Origin: Natrarchaeobius oligotrophus
GTDB lineage: Archaea > Halobacteriota > Halobacteria > Halobacteriales > Natrialbaceae
Assembly: GCF_003841465.1 (NCBI RefSeq)
Contig: NZ_REFZ01000017.1
Span: 1-64,000, forward strand
Direction: 5' to 3'
Length of the DNA stretch: 64,000 nucleotides
The stretch's first letter is position 1. The number at the start of each line of letters is the position of its first letter. Both the position numbers and the translations under genes were made by a program. Positions 44,142 through 52,810 of the stretch are shown here, in pieces. Under the pieces are notes generated by a model. The model was not told the DNA's origin. It did no database searches and saw only the letters and a program-made list of their open reading frames with translations.

Positions 44142-44873
44142 ATGGGACTCAGCGAACCACTCGAGTTCGGCCACGAGGACCGAAAGCGGATCTACGAGTA
44201 CGTCGAACGGCAGGGAACAGTCGATCCGGAGGACGTCAGAGAGCGACTCGGGATCGACTCCGGCGGATTCAGACACCACGTCGCGATCTTAAAGCGAGAC
44301 GGACGCCTCGAGGAAGAACGCGGAACGCTCAGGGTGACGATCGACGCCGGAGCCGAAGAGGAGTACGTCAGCGAGGACCTCGAGTTCCACATCCGACCGG
44401 CCAGACAGGAGGATCTCACGGGCATCGTTGGCGCGATCCGCCAGGTCGCGACCGAGAAGACGTACATCGAGGCCGAGTCCGTCGCCGACGAGATCGACCA
44501 CGAGGAGACGCTGTTGCGACACAACGAACTCGAGTCGCGCATGTTCTTCGTCGCGACCGTCGACGACGAGGTGGTCGGCTGGGTCCACCTCTACGCGCCG
44601 GAACTCGAGAAGCTGAGCCACACGGCCGAACTCACCGTCGGCGTCCTCGAGGAGTACCGCGGCCACGGCATCGGGTCGCACCTCCTCGCGCGAGGACTCC
44701 AGTGGGCGGGTGCGAACGAGTACGAGAAAGTCTACCAGAGCGTTCCGTCCACGAACGAGGAGGCGATCGCCTTCCTCGAGGAACACGACTGGGAGATCGA
44801 GGCGGTTCGCGAGGACCACTACAAGCTGGAGGGACGCGACGTCGACGAAGTCATGATGGCGGTCGAGCTGTAG
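44142..44873 (+). CDS. HTH-fused GNAT acetyltransferase
   Basis: This is a 243-residue protein. The N-terminal ~65 residues form a winged-helix-like domain ('RKRIYEYVERQGTVDPEDVRERLGIDSGGFRHHVAILKRDGRLE'). The rest is a GNAT fold with the acetyl-CoA loop 'VGVLEEYRGHGIGSHLLARGLQWA' and 'NEEAIAFLEEHDWEIEAVREDHYKLEG'. The combination suggests an acetyltransferase that also binds DNA or a protein partner. The substrate is unknown. The ATG at 44142 lies about 30 bases after a weak TATA-like CGTTAAG. Confidence 0.85.
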   Translation: MGLSEPLEFGHEDRKRIYEYVERQGTVDPEDVRERLGIDSGGFRHHVAILKRDGRLEEERGTLRVTIDAGAEEEYVSEDLEFHIRPARQEDLTGIVGAIRQVATEKTYIEAESVADEIDHEETLLRHNELESRMFFVATVDDEVVGWVHLYAPELEKLSHTAELTVGVLEEYRGHGIGSHLLARGLQWAGANEYEKVYQSVPSTNEEAIAFLEEHDWEIEAVREDHYKLEGRDVDEVMMAVEL

Positions 44874-44953
44874 GGTCACGCCGCCGAGAACTGCGTCGAC
44901 TACCGGAACGCGCCGGCCGGACCTATTTCCGCGCGGTCGGTGTCGACGCCCGT

Positions 44954-45727
44954 ATGACCGACATCGCGATCACCGGAGCGTCGGGACGCGTCGGCAGGCA
45001 GGCGATCGAAGCGCTGTCGGACGGCGAACGCGACCTCGCGCTCTTTTCACACAGCGAGTCGGCGGACCTCGAGACGACGCCGATCGAGGTCTCCGATCGG
45101 GAGTCCGTCCACGACGCGCTCGAGGGGTACGACGCGGTGGTCCATCTCGCGGCGAACCCCGATCCGCGGGCCGAGTGGGACGCCCTGTCGGACCCGAACG
45201 TCGAGGGAGTCTACAACGTCTACGAGGCCGCGGTCGCCAACGATCTCGAACGGGTCGTGTTCGCGAGTTCGAACCACGCGGTCAACATGGGGAACGCGGT
45301 CTCGTCGATTCGACCGGAGTCGACGATCGGAACGCCGGAGGTCGTCCGTCCCGACGACCCGCCGGATCCGGACACCTACTACGGCGTCACCAAGGTCTTC
45401 GGCGAAGCGATGGGGTCGTACTACGCCAAGCGACACGGGCTGGACGTCGTTAACCTCCGGATCGGCTGGTTGCTCACCAGAGACGAACTGCGCCAGGAGT
45501 GTGCCGACCGCGACGGGGCTGGCGAGCGGTTCGCCCGTGCGATGTGGCTCAGCCCGGCCGACTGCCGGCGGGTGATTCGCGCCGCGGCGACCCACAGCCT
45601 CGAGCGGACGCCGCTTACCGCCCACGGAATCTCGAACAACGCCGACCGGTTTCTCTCGCTGACCGAAACGATGCTCGAACTCGGCTACCGACCGCGGGAC
45701 GACTCGAACGAGGTTCTCGAAGACTGA
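44954..45727 (+). CDS. NAD-dependent epimerase/dehydratase (extended SDR, Azf-like)
   Basis: This 257-residue Rossmann enzyme has 'ITGASGRVGRQAIEAL', 'VVHLAANPDPRAEW', 'VVFASSNHAVNMG' and the Tyr-x3-Lys pair in 'YYGVTKVFGEAMGSYYAKRHGLDVVNLRIGW'. The C-terminus 'GISNNADRFLSLTETMLELGYRPRDDS' resembles the haloarchaeal glucose-6-phosphate dehydrogenase Azf and related sugar dehydrogenases. Whether this is Azf itself or a paralogue cannot be settled by eye. It follows the GNAT gene by 80 bases. Confidence 0.82.
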   Translation: MTDIAITGASGRVGRQAIEALSDGERDLALFSHSESADLETTPIEVSDRESVHDALEGYDAVVHLAANPDPRAEWDALSDPNVEGVYNVYEAAVANDLERVVFASSNHAVNMGNAVSSIRPESTIGTPEVVRPDDPPDPDTYYGVTKVFGEAMGSYYAKRHGLDVVNLRIGWLLTRDELRQECADRDGAGERFARAMWLSPADCRRVIRAAATHSLERTPLTAHGISNNADRFLSLTETMLELGYRPRDDSNEVLED

Positions 45728-45770
45728 TACGGGCCGCCGTCCCGATGTGGGTGGGACCGCCGGGCGTTCG
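45722..45770. repeat. Possible degenerate REP-like element, copy F
   Basis: After the epimerase stop, GACTGATACGGGCCGCCGTC and CCGATG align with the left flank of copy A (GACTGATACGGATTGCTGTG then ACGATT). The palindromic core itself is not preserved. This is a weak call. Confidence 0.3.
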
Positions 45771-45918
45771 CGCTCGCACGGAGCCGACGGACGGCGGTCT
45801 CCACGGGGCGCGTCCGACGGCGAAATCCGAACGAGTCGATCGTCGAGGCGGCGCTCGGCACCGGCGAACGGGTGGGGCGATCGAAAGACCGAATATCGAC
45901 ACGTTCGTACCAGCGAAC

Positions 45919-46143
45919 ATGTCGCCGAAGGTGTCTCAGTCGACGGGGTACGCACCGAACGTTCAGATGTCGGCGTTCGGCTACGTGATGGCGATTATTC
46001 TCGTGATCGTCTTGTTGCCGATGTTGCCGATACTCGTCCTCGCGTGGATTCTCTGGAAGATTTTCGTCCCGGAGCAAGAGCACGAGTCGCGCTTTGAATC
46101 CTGGCGGACCGAGTCCGGAAAGCAGCCGTCGAACGCTTCTTGA
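45919..46143 (+). CDS. Small single-helix membrane protein (DUF7535-like)
   Basis: This 74-residue protein has one hydrophobic helix ('GYVMAIILVIVLLPMLPILVLAWILWKIFV', ~residues 21-50) between a polar start ('SPKVSQSTGYAPNVQMSAF') and a charged tail ('PEQEHESRFESWRTESGKQ'). The ATG at 45919 is chosen since the upstream frame is arginine-rich non-coding sequence. It resembles the small haloarchaeal DUF7535 family. The function is unknown. Confidence 0.72.
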   Translation: MSPKVSQSTGYAPNVQMSAFGYVMAIILVIVLLPMLPILVLAWILWKIFVPEQEHESRFESWRTESGKQPSNAS

Positions 46144-46188
46144 CGGACCGGCGCTCGAGCGGAGGCGACGTCCTCGAGACGGCTGCGT

Positions 46189-47196
46189 CTAATCGTCCGC
46201 ACTCGCAGGGGCCAGATCCTCCGGCGGACCGCCGGGAAGTTCGTCGCGGTCGTGGGGCGCGTCGAGCGCGAGGTCGGGCCCGCGAGCGACGATCCGGTGG
46301 GGATTGACGTCGGGGTGAGTCGTGTAGTAGTGTTCTTTGATGTGTGCCATGTTCACCGTCTCCGCGACGCCCGGCGTCTGGTAGAGATCCCGCAGGTACG
46401 GCCAGAGGTTGTCGTACTCGCGGACGTACTGGACGTTACACATGAAGTGCGTGTGGTAGACCTCGTCGAACCGGACGAGCGTGGTGAACATGGCGACGTC
46501 GGCCTCCGTGAGTCGATCGCCCGCGAGGTACCGCTGGTCCGCGAGGACGTCGTCCCAGTGATCGAGCGCGTCGAAGAGGTCGTCGATCGCGTCGTCGTAG
46601 GGCCCCTGTTCGGTCGCGAACCCGGCGCGGTAGACGCCGTTGTTGATCGGTTCGTAGATTTCGTCGATGATCCGGTCGACCTCGTCTCGGTACCCCTCGG
46701 GGGAGAGGTCGACGTCGCGAGTCGCGACCGGGTCGAACTCGGTGTCGAGCATTCGCATGATCTCTCTCGACTCGTTGTTGACGATCGTGTCCTCGCGTTC
46801 GTCCCACAGCACCGGCACTGTCACGCGCCCAGTGACGTCGGGATCGGCTCTGACGTACAGCTCTCGCAGATAGTCCACGCCGTGGACCCGATCGCGCGTA
46901 CAGCCCGCCTTCTCGGGCGTGAACTGCCACCCGTCCTCGTCGCGGTACGGATCGACCACCGAGACGCCGATCGCGTCTTCGAGGCCGTTCAGCGCGCGCG
47001 TTACGAGCGTGCGGTGGGCCCACGGGCAGGCGTACGAGACGTAGAGGTGGTACCGGCCCGCCTCGGGTCGTGCGTCGGCGTCCGGATCGTCGCGGACCCA
47101 GTCGCGAAACGTCGTCTCCTGGCGCTCGAACGAGCCGTCGCCGTCGGTCGATTCGTACGCGTCCGTTCGCCACTCGCCGTCGACGAGCATGTTCAT
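46189..47196 (-). CDS. Glutathione S-transferase family protein (glutathionyl-hydroquinone reductase-like)
   Basis: This 335-residue protein has the thioredoxin-like active site 'YVSYACPWAHRTLVTRAL' (C57), 'KAGCTRDRVHGVDYLRELY', 'VTVPVLWDEREDTIVNNESREIMRML' and the helical domain '..YLAGDRLTEADVAMFTTLVRFDEVYHTHFMCN'. The CPWAHR motif and length mark the ECM4/YqjG subgroup, which reduces glutathionyl-hydroquinones. Haloarchaea use gamma-glutamylcysteine, so the natural thiol may differ. The start ATG at 47196 is followed two codons later by another ATG. It is a single gene. Confidence 0.88.
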   Translation of the reverse strand: MNMLVDGEWRTDAYESTDGDGSFERQETTFRDWVRDDPDADARPEAGRYHLYVSYACPWAHRTLVTRALNGLEDAIGVSVVDPYRDEDGWQFTPEKAGCTRDRVHGVDYLRELYVRADPDVTGRVTVPVLWDEREDTIVNNESREIMRMLDTEFDPVATRDVDLSPEGYRDEVDRIIDEIYEPINNGVYRAGFATEQGPYDDAIDDLFDALDHWDDVLADQRYLAGDRLTEADVAMFTTLVRFDEVYHTHFMCNVQYVREYDNLWPYLRDLYQTPGVAETVNMAHIKEHYYTTHPDVNPHRIVARGPDLALDAPHDRDELPGGPPEDLAPASADD

Positions 47197-47440
47197 ACGC
47201 ACCCTTGTGCTCGAGCGTACAAAGGGGCCCGCTAACGGTGGTGTCACCACCCGACGTGCGGCCGTGATCGGTCCGACACCGATCCGTGGGTTGCGCCACC
47301 GGCGATCGACGCCGACCGACGACCCGAGTTCCGCCGGTGTGGAGCGCGACGACCCGACTGACGCGTCACGTCGAGCCGACGGACGCGAAATCGCGAGAGA
47401 CCGGCATTTATGCGATCACGGCCCCTTACGACGGACAGAG

Positions 47441-48451
47441 ATGGCAGACGACGGGGAGCGTCACCGGCAGAGCCGGCTGTTTACCGACGACGACGGCGAG
47501 TTCGACGTCGAGCGCGCACGCGACGAATCGCTACCGATCGAAGACGGCGACGTGATCGACACCGACGAACTCGCAGATCACCAGCGCTACCTCGAGGGTC
47601 GCGGCATCTACGACGAACGAAACCGCGTCAACGACCTCACCGGCAGGGAGTGGAAGTACGCGACGAAGTCGGTGATCGATCGGGGCTATCCGCCGGACGT
47701 CCAGCACGACCTGCGCAGCGAACACGGCGGTCAGAAACCACCGCGGCTCTGTGCCGAGCTGATCGGTCGGTTCAGCAAAGCGGGTGACACCGTTCTCGAC
47801 CCCTTCGCGGGCGTCGGCGGCACCCTCCTCGGGGCGAGTTTTTGCGAACACGAGGGAACCGGGCTCCGCGAGGCGATCGGGTTCGAACGAAACGACCGCT
47901 GGGTCGAACTCTACGAGACCGTCCTCGAGCGCGAAAACGACGAGCGGACGAGCCGCGGCGAGCCGCCCCTTGCAGCCCAGGAGATGCGCCACGGCGACTG
48001 CGCAGAGCTGATCACGGACGTCCCCGACGACTCGGTCGACCTCCTGCTCACCGACGTTCCCTACTGGCACATGGACGAACTCGAGCAAACGCGAAACGAG
48101 CGGGAGACCCGCGAGAGCAAACTCGGCGCGTTCGACGACGGAGCCGGGCGTCGGACGAAAGACGAGTGGCTCGCGGACATGGCGACGAAGTTCGACCGGT
48201 TCGCCGACGCGGTCGCACCCGACGGACACCTGGTCGTCTTCATCGGGGATATGTACCGTGAGCAGTCCTACGAGTTCCTCTCGGCCGATCTCGCGCGGGC
48301 GATCGAGTCGACGGCACCGGTGACGCTCGCGGCGAACCTGATCTGGTACGATCCCACGAAGGACCTCCACGTCTACGGCTACCCGTTCTCGTTCGTCCCG
48401 TCGATGGTCCACCAGAACGTACTCGTGTTTCGACCGAACGACGATCGATGA
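47441..48451 (+). CDS. DNA methylase N-4/N-6 family protein with DVPY motif
   Basis: This 336-residue protein has SAM motif I 'DTVLDPFAGVGGTLLGASF' (~residues 110-128) and motif IV 'VDLLLTDVPYWHMDEL' (~203-218), with a C-terminal 'HVYGYPFSFVPSMVHQNVLVFRP'. This is the beta-type amino-methyltransferase order. Motif IV is DVPY instead of the usual (D/N/S)PP(Y/W), so activity or target may differ. No restriction endonuclease gene is nearby; it looks like an orphan methyltransferase. An RNA target cannot be excluded. A TATA-like CATTTATG lies about 30 bases upstream. Confidence 0.8.
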   Translation: MADDGERHRQSRLFTDDDGEFDVERARDESLPIEDGDVIDTDELADHQRYLEGRGIYDERNRVNDLTGREWKYATKSVIDRGYPPDVQHDLRSEHGGQKPPRLCAELIGRFSKAGDTVLDPFAGVGGTLLGASFCEHEGTGLREAIGFERNDRWVELYETVLERENDERTSRGEPPLAAQEMRHGDCAELITDVPDDSVDLLLTDVPYWHMDELEQTRNERETRESKLGAFDDGAGRRTKDEWLADMATKFDRFADAVAPDGHLVVFIGDMYREQSYEFLSADLARAIESTAPVTLAANLIWYDPTKDLHVYGYPFSFVPSMVHQNVLVFRPNDDR

Positions 48452-48809
48452 CGGCGTCTGACTGACGTCATTCGATCGTCTGACGCGGTTTTATGGCAAT
48501 CAGGTGTATTGTACTAACCGGCGCGCATCGTGTAACACCCCCATCCCCCGTCGCGCGCCGATTGCCGACGTCGGCAATCGCTGTCGACGGGCGCCGACGG
48601 CGCCGAACCGATTCGGCGACCCCGCGGCGTCCCGGCCGACGGCGTTCGTTCCGCTGGTGATCGAGAGACGACACCGTTGTGCCCGACTCGCATTCGGGCG
48701 ATCGACTTTTCCAGTGGCGGTTACGGATTTGACGAGCCCGGCGGCTGGCCAGGAGTTCGAGGAGCGACGGTCGTCCAATCCGTTTCGACGCGAATGGCCC
48801 GTCCGTCGT
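48452..48809. other. Gene-free gap between the methylase and trkA-like genes
   Basis: About 358 bases with no convincing reading frame. It contains a perfect 22-bp palindrome (48559-48580) and, just after, a GGCGCC-GAC-GGCGCC inverted pair near 48589-48604. The flanking genes converge here, so the structures may serve as bidirectional terminators. Confidence 0.5.
48559..48580. repeat. Perfect 22-bp palindrome
   Basis: CGATTGCCGAC followed without spacer by its exact reverse complement GTCGGCAATCG. It sits in the gap between two converging genes. A dimeric DNA-binding site, cruciform or terminator are all possible. Confidence 0.75.
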
Positions 48810-49472
48810 TCAACCGCTCGCAGGCAGCAGACTCGAGCGCACCTCGTCGATGCGATCGGTTTCGGTGATGATGGCGACCTCGTCGCCCGCCTCGAGCGTG
48901 GTGCCGGGGATCGGAATCGTCAGCGATTCGCGGGGGCGTCCGTGGGCGTAGATTCGCGTCGAGTCGGGAAGCTCGAGCTCGCTTACCCGCTTTCCGACGG
49001 CCGGAGAGCCGTCACGGATCTCCAGTACCGTCAGCTGCAGGTTGGCCGCCAGGTCGGTGACGACGTTGAAGTCCCCGCCGAGCATAGCGGTTTTGGCTCC
49101 CGCCGCGCCGAGTCGCTCCGGGTAGATGATCTCGTCGACGTCTTCGGCGTACTTCGCGTAAATGTCCTCGCGATAGTCCTCGTCGATCCGGAGGACGGTC
49201 CGACAGCCGTGGTGTTTGCCGACCATGCAGGCAGCGAAGTTGACGTTGAGATCCGGGGTGAACGCGCCGATCGCGTCAGCAGCCGCGATGCCGGCGTCGA
49301 CGAGAACGTCCTCGTCCGCGCCGTCACCCTGGACGGTCTCGAAACCCGCGGCTCCGGCGCGGTCGACGCGATCGGAGTCGGTGTCGACGACGACGGCTTC
49401 GTGGCCCTCCTCGTCCAGAATGCGTGCCGTTCGCGATCCGACACGACCGTACCCCACGATAACAAACTTCAT
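48810..49472 (-). CDS. TrkA-type potassium channel regulatory protein (RCK domains)
   Basis: This 220-residue soluble protein has an N-terminal Rossmann NAD site 'MKFVIVGYGRVGSRTARILDEEGHEAVVVDTDSDRV' and a C-terminal TrkA-C domain ('LQLTVLEIRDGSPAVGKRVSELELPDSTRIYAHGRPRESLTIPIPGTTLEAGDEVAIIT'). It would gate a Trk/Ktr potassium transporter, whose membrane subunit is not encoded nearby. Haloarchaea rely on K+ as osmolyte, and TrkA-C domains are known c-di-AMP receptors, so a link with dacZ is conceivable but inferred. The ATG at 49472 matches the family start. Confidence 0.9.
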   Translation of the reverse strand: MKFVIVGYGRVGSRTARILDEEGHEAVVVDTDSDRVDRAGAAGFETVQGDGADEDVLVDAGIAAADAIGAFTPDLNVNFAACMVGKHHGCRTVLRIDEDYREDIYAKYAEDVDEIIYPERLGAAGAKTAMLGGDFNVVTDLAANLQLTVLEIRDGSPAVGKRVSELELPDSTRIYAHGRPRESLTIPIPGTTLEAGDEVAIITETDRIDEVRSSLLPASG

Positions 49473-49598
49473 GGGGAATGGGTACGCACTCCGACGTGAA
49501 ATACGTTCGTCTCGAGCGACCGACGGACGTTCACCCGACCGTCCACGCCGGTCGACCGGGGCGGCGGACACCGTCCGGTTTATCGCACCGACACCACT

Positions 49599-49616
49599 TA
49601 TACACGTACCTGTATA
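49599..49616. promoter_or_regulatory. Inverted repeat upstream of the purine permease promoter
   Basis: TATACA (49599-49604) and TGTATA (49611-49616) form a perfect 6-bp inverted repeat with a 6-bp spacer, 26 bp upstream of the TATA-like TTTTAAAT. It lies between divergent trkA-like and permease genes, so it could be a regulator site for either. Confidence 0.4.
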
Positions 49617-49641
49617 CTCTGGTGGGCGCGGAGACAATAAC

Positions 49642-49649
49642 TTTTAAAT
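49642..49649 (+). promoter_or_regulatory. TATA box of the purine permease gene
   Basis: TTTTAAAT lies 31-38 bases before the ATG at 49680, within an AT-rich stretch (49635-49665). Confidence 0.55.
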
Positions 49650-49679
49650 CATATCTGTATCTATGCTCGAACGTCCAAC

Positions 49680-51161
49680 ATGGGGGCTTCAGAAACGCTC
49701 GCGGAGTACTTCGGTTTCGACGAGTACGATACTGATTACCGAACGGAAGCGCTGGCGGGGGTGACGACGTTCCTCGCGATGGCGTACATCATCGTGGTCA
49801 ACCCGGCGATTCTAAGCAGCGCGATTCTCTGGGATCACGACGCCGGCGAGTTCCAGAGCGAAGCGATGATCAACGGGACGACCTACGACGCAGGTCAAAT
49901 CGTCCAGATGCTCGCGGTCGTGACGATTCTCGCTTCGATCGTGGCTATTCTCGTGATGGCGCTGTACGCGAACCGTCCGTTCGGTCTGGCTCCGGGAATG
50001 GGGTTGAACGCCTTTTTCACCTTCACCGTGGTCGTCATCCTCGGCGTGCCGTGGCAGCTCGCGCTCGCCGCCGTCTTCGTGGAGGGAATCATCTTCATCG
50101 CCCTGACCGCCGTGGGTGCACGGAAGTACATCATCGAGCTGTTCCCTGAACCGGTGAAGTTCGCCGTCGGTGCCGGTATCGGTGTGTTCTTGCTATTTCT
50201 CGGCTTGCAGGAGATGCAGGTCGTCGTCGCTTACGAGAGCACGCTGGTCACCCTCGGGAACGTTCTCGAAAGTCCCGTCGCCGCACTCTCGCTGGCCGGA
50301 TTGCTCCTGACGCTGCTTCTGTACGCACGTGGCGTGCGGGGGTCGATCATCATCGGAATCGTGTTGACCGCGCTTTCGGGGTGGGTGCTTACGCTCGTCG
50401 GCGTCGTGGCACCCGACGTTCTCACGCCCGAGGGTTCCTACGAGGAGGTGACGTCCGACGGCCTGCTCTCGATGCTCGCATCCGTCCAGTACGACTTCAC
50501 GCCGCTGTTCTGGGGCTTCGTCGAGGGACTCGGAATGATTACCGACGATCCGCTCGTCTTCCTGCTCGTCGTGTTCACGTTCTTCTTCGTCGACTTCTTC
50601 GACACCGCGGGAACGCTGATCGGCGTCTCGCAGATCGCCGGCTTCCTCGACGAACAGGGTGACCTACCCGAGGTCGAAAAGCCGCTGATGGCCGACGCAG
50701 TCGGCACCACGTTCGGAGCGATGATCGGAACCTCGACCGTGACGACGTACATCGAGTCGTCGACCGGTATCGAGGAAGGCGGACGGACCGGATTCACGGC
50801 ACTGGTGGTTGGTGGACTGTTCCTGCTCGCGTTGCTCGTCGTTCCGCTGATAGCCGCGATTCCCCAGTACGCGACGTATCTGGCTCTCGTCGTCGTCGGG
50901 ATCATCATGCTCCAGGGCGTTGCGGACATCGACTGGACCGACCCTGCCTGGGCGATCACCGCCGGCCTGACGATCACGATCATGCCGTTGACGACCTCGA
51001 TCGCGAACGGACTGGCGGCGGGAATCATCAGCTATCCGCTCGTCAAATCCGCCATGGGCAACCACCGCGACGTCTCGCTCGGACAGTGGGCGCTTGCAAT
51101 CGCGTTCGTCGCCTACTTCGTCGTCTACTTCGCGGTCGAGGCCGGAATGGTCGTCTTCTGA
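49680..51161 (+). CDS. NCS2 family purine permease (AzgA/PbuG type)
   Basis: This 493-residue membrane protein has about 12-14 helices. It starts 'ETLAEYFGFDEYDTDYRTEALAGVTTFLAMAYIIVVNPAILS', the classic AzgA/GhxP start, with 'NRPFGLAPGMGLNAFFTFTVV', 'FFFVDFFDTAGTLIGVSQIAGFLDEQG' and 'GTSTVTTYIESSTGIEEGGRTGFTALVVGGLF'. It imports guanine, hypoxanthine or adenine with protons or sodium. A good promoter and a palindrome lie upstream. It is a single gene. Confidence 0.93.
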   Translation: MGASETLAEYFGFDEYDTDYRTEALAGVTTFLAMAYIIVVNPAILSSAILWDHDAGEFQSEAMINGTTYDAGQIVQMLAVVTILASIVAILVMALYANRPFGLAPGMGLNAFFTFTVVVILGVPWQLALAAVFVEGIIFIALTAVGARKYIIELFPEPVKFAVGAGIGVFLLFLGLQEMQVVVAYESTLVTLGNVLESPVAALSLAGLLLTLLLYARGVRGSIIIGIVLTALSGWVLTLVGVVAPDVLTPEGSYEEVTSDGLLSMLASVQYDFTPLFWGFVEGLGMITDDPLVFLLVVFTFFFVDFFDTAGTLIGVSQIAGFLDEQGDLPEVEKPLMADAVGTTFGAMIGTSTVTTYIESSTGIEEGGRTGFTALVVGGLFLLALLVVPLIAAIPQYATYLALVVVGIIMLQGVADIDWTDPAWAITAGLTITIMPLTTSIANGLAAGIISYPLVKSAMGNHRDVSLGQWALAIAFVAYFVVYFAVEAGMVVF

Positions 51162-51266
51162 TCGCGAGTAGCGTCACCTTCGTTCCGCCGTCTCGCCTCA
51201 TGGGTGAGTGAAACATACCCACAGCCGACCGGTGCGTTCATAGGGAGCAATCGACTACTACGGCAC

Positions 51267-51512
51267 ATGTCAGACATTACGATGTACGAACTCCCGGGCT
51301 GTCCCTACTGCGCGAAGGTGCGTTCGAAACTCGACGAACTCGACCTCGAGTACGACGTCATCGAGGTACCGCGCTCGCACGACGAACGCACCGAAGTCGA
51401 GGAGGTCAGCGGTCAGACCGGCGTCCCCGTGATCACGGACGAGACAAACGACGTCGTCGGCATGTACGAAAGCGCCGACATCGTCGACTACCTCGAGGAG
51501 ACGTACGCGTAG
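51267..51512 (+). CDS. Glutaredoxin-like protein (thioredoxin fold, CPYC)
   Basis: This 81-residue protein carries the active site C12-P-Y-C15 in 'MYELPGCPYCAKVRSKLDELDLEYDVIEVPRSH', 'TGVPVITDETNDVVGMYESADIVDYLEETY' with the cis-proline, and normal glutaredoxin length. It would reduce disulfides with a small thiol such as gamma-glutamylcysteine. The ATG at 51267 is at the family start. No operon partner is visible. Confidence 0.9.
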   Translation: MSDITMYELPGCPYCAKVRSKLDELDLEYDVIEVPRSHDERTEVEEVSGQTGVPVITDETNDVVGMYESADIVDYLEETYA

Positions 51513-51660
51513 ACGCTTCGTTCGGTATCCGCGATCCGTCGATCGATCAGGCCGAGTATTCGTTCGACCGTCGATACCAATTCGCCCGCTCGTCGCTCGA
51601 GACCGGCCGGTCCGTTCGTGACAGACCCGAGAAAATGATTCTAACGCCGCTTCGAGCCGC

Positions 51661-52632
51661 CTACGCCGCTTCTTCCTGCTCTGCGCGCTCGCGGATGACG
51701 TCCCGAAGGTCGTCGGCGTCACGAAACGTCTCGAGTTCCTCGCGTTCGACGAGCGCGGTACCGTCGACCGAGTCGCGTTTCGCGCGGTCGACGACGTAGA
51801 CGGACTGGGTCCGGGTGACGCGGCTGATCGAACTCATGATCCGGGCGCGTTTCTCGGCGGTCTTGGTGAACTCGGAGTGGCCCGTGAGGACGACGTCCTC
51901 GTCGACGTCCTCCTCGTCGCGACTGACGGCCTTGAACGGCGACCGAATCGTCGGGTGGACCCGGTAGCCGGCACGCGTGAGTACGGTGACGACCTGTTTG
52001 TCGTCCGGATCGGCCTCCGGATCGTCCGGCGTCGACTCGGTCTCGTGGACGTCGTCTGCACCCTCGAGGACGTCGACGGGACTCGTCAACGGCGCGTCGA
52101 ACAGCTCCTGAAGCGCCATCGCGACCTCGACGGAGGCGTTCATCCCGTCTTCGTACTTCGAGACGGTGCGTCGCGAGACGCCGAGTTCGTTCGCCAGCTG
52201 ACCGAGACTCCAGTCGCGGTCCTCGCGCTCGTCGGCGAGCAGGTCGCCGTCGATGTTGACGTACAGTCCGCCGGGTGCCGCGTAGATCAGCGGCGGGACG
52301 TCCTCGACGAACAGGTTGTACGCGGTATCCGGACTGAGGACGGGAACGCCGTGGCGGAAGTAGACGACGTCGGGTTTCAGATCCTCGTCACGACTTCGCA
52401 GACCGAGTACGAGCGGCGTCGCCTCGAGATAGGTGCCGAGACGGCGCATCTCGTGGCCGGTCGCCTCGTTGAATGCGTCGATGTTCCCGAGAATCTTCAC
52501 GAGAATGAGGTCATCGCCGCGACGAGCAGCGACGTCGAAACTCTTCGGACGGATCGCACACCGGTCGCTGACCACGAATCCCGCATCCTCGAGCATCGCG
52601 GTTACGTTTCCGACCAGTGCGGAGCGGGACAT
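51661..52632 (-). CDS. COG1395-type HTH transcriptional regulator
   Basis: This 323-residue protein has an N-terminal nuclease-like/uncharacterised fold ('[50 protein letters not shown]'), a Cro/C1 HTH near residues 130-155 ('[37 protein letters not shown]') and a C-terminal domain ('[40 protein letters not shown]'). This order is the archaeal COG1395/UPF0395 family of putative regulators. The function is unknown. It is divergent from tiaS. Confidence 0.85.
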   Translation of the reverse strand: MSRSALVGNVTAMLEDAGFVVSDRCAIRPKSFDVAARRGDDLILVKILGNIDAFNEATGHEMRRLGTYLEATPLVLGLRSRDEDLKPDVVYFRHGVPVLSPDTAYNLFVEDVPPLIYAAPGGLYVNIDGDLLADEREDRDWSLGQLANELGVSRRTVSKYEDGMNASVEVAMALQELFDAPLTSPVDVLEGADDVHETESTPDDPEADPDDKQVVTVLTRAGYRVHPTIRSPFKAVSRDEEDVDEDVVLTGHSEFTKTAEKRARIMSSISRVTRTQSVYVVDRAKRDSVDGTALVEREELETFRDADDLRDVIRERAEQEEAA

Positions 52633-52810
52633 AGAAGTATGTAAGCAACTCCTCATATAAGAGCGTTGCCCCGGAATGTCCGGAAGCTGTCTCCGAATTC
52701 GAGTCGTCCGTGGAGGTATACTTAAATAGAAGTTCTCTTCCGTCGTCCGCTCGATCGCGACGACCGCACGTCCCGAAAGGGGTTACTCGTCTCGTCCACA
52801 ACGGTCGACG

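Noticed and set aside
49561-49679. Purine riboswitch upstream of the permease
   Set aside because: No aptamer-like structure could be recognised, and with the TATA box 31-38 bases before the ATG the leader is too short.
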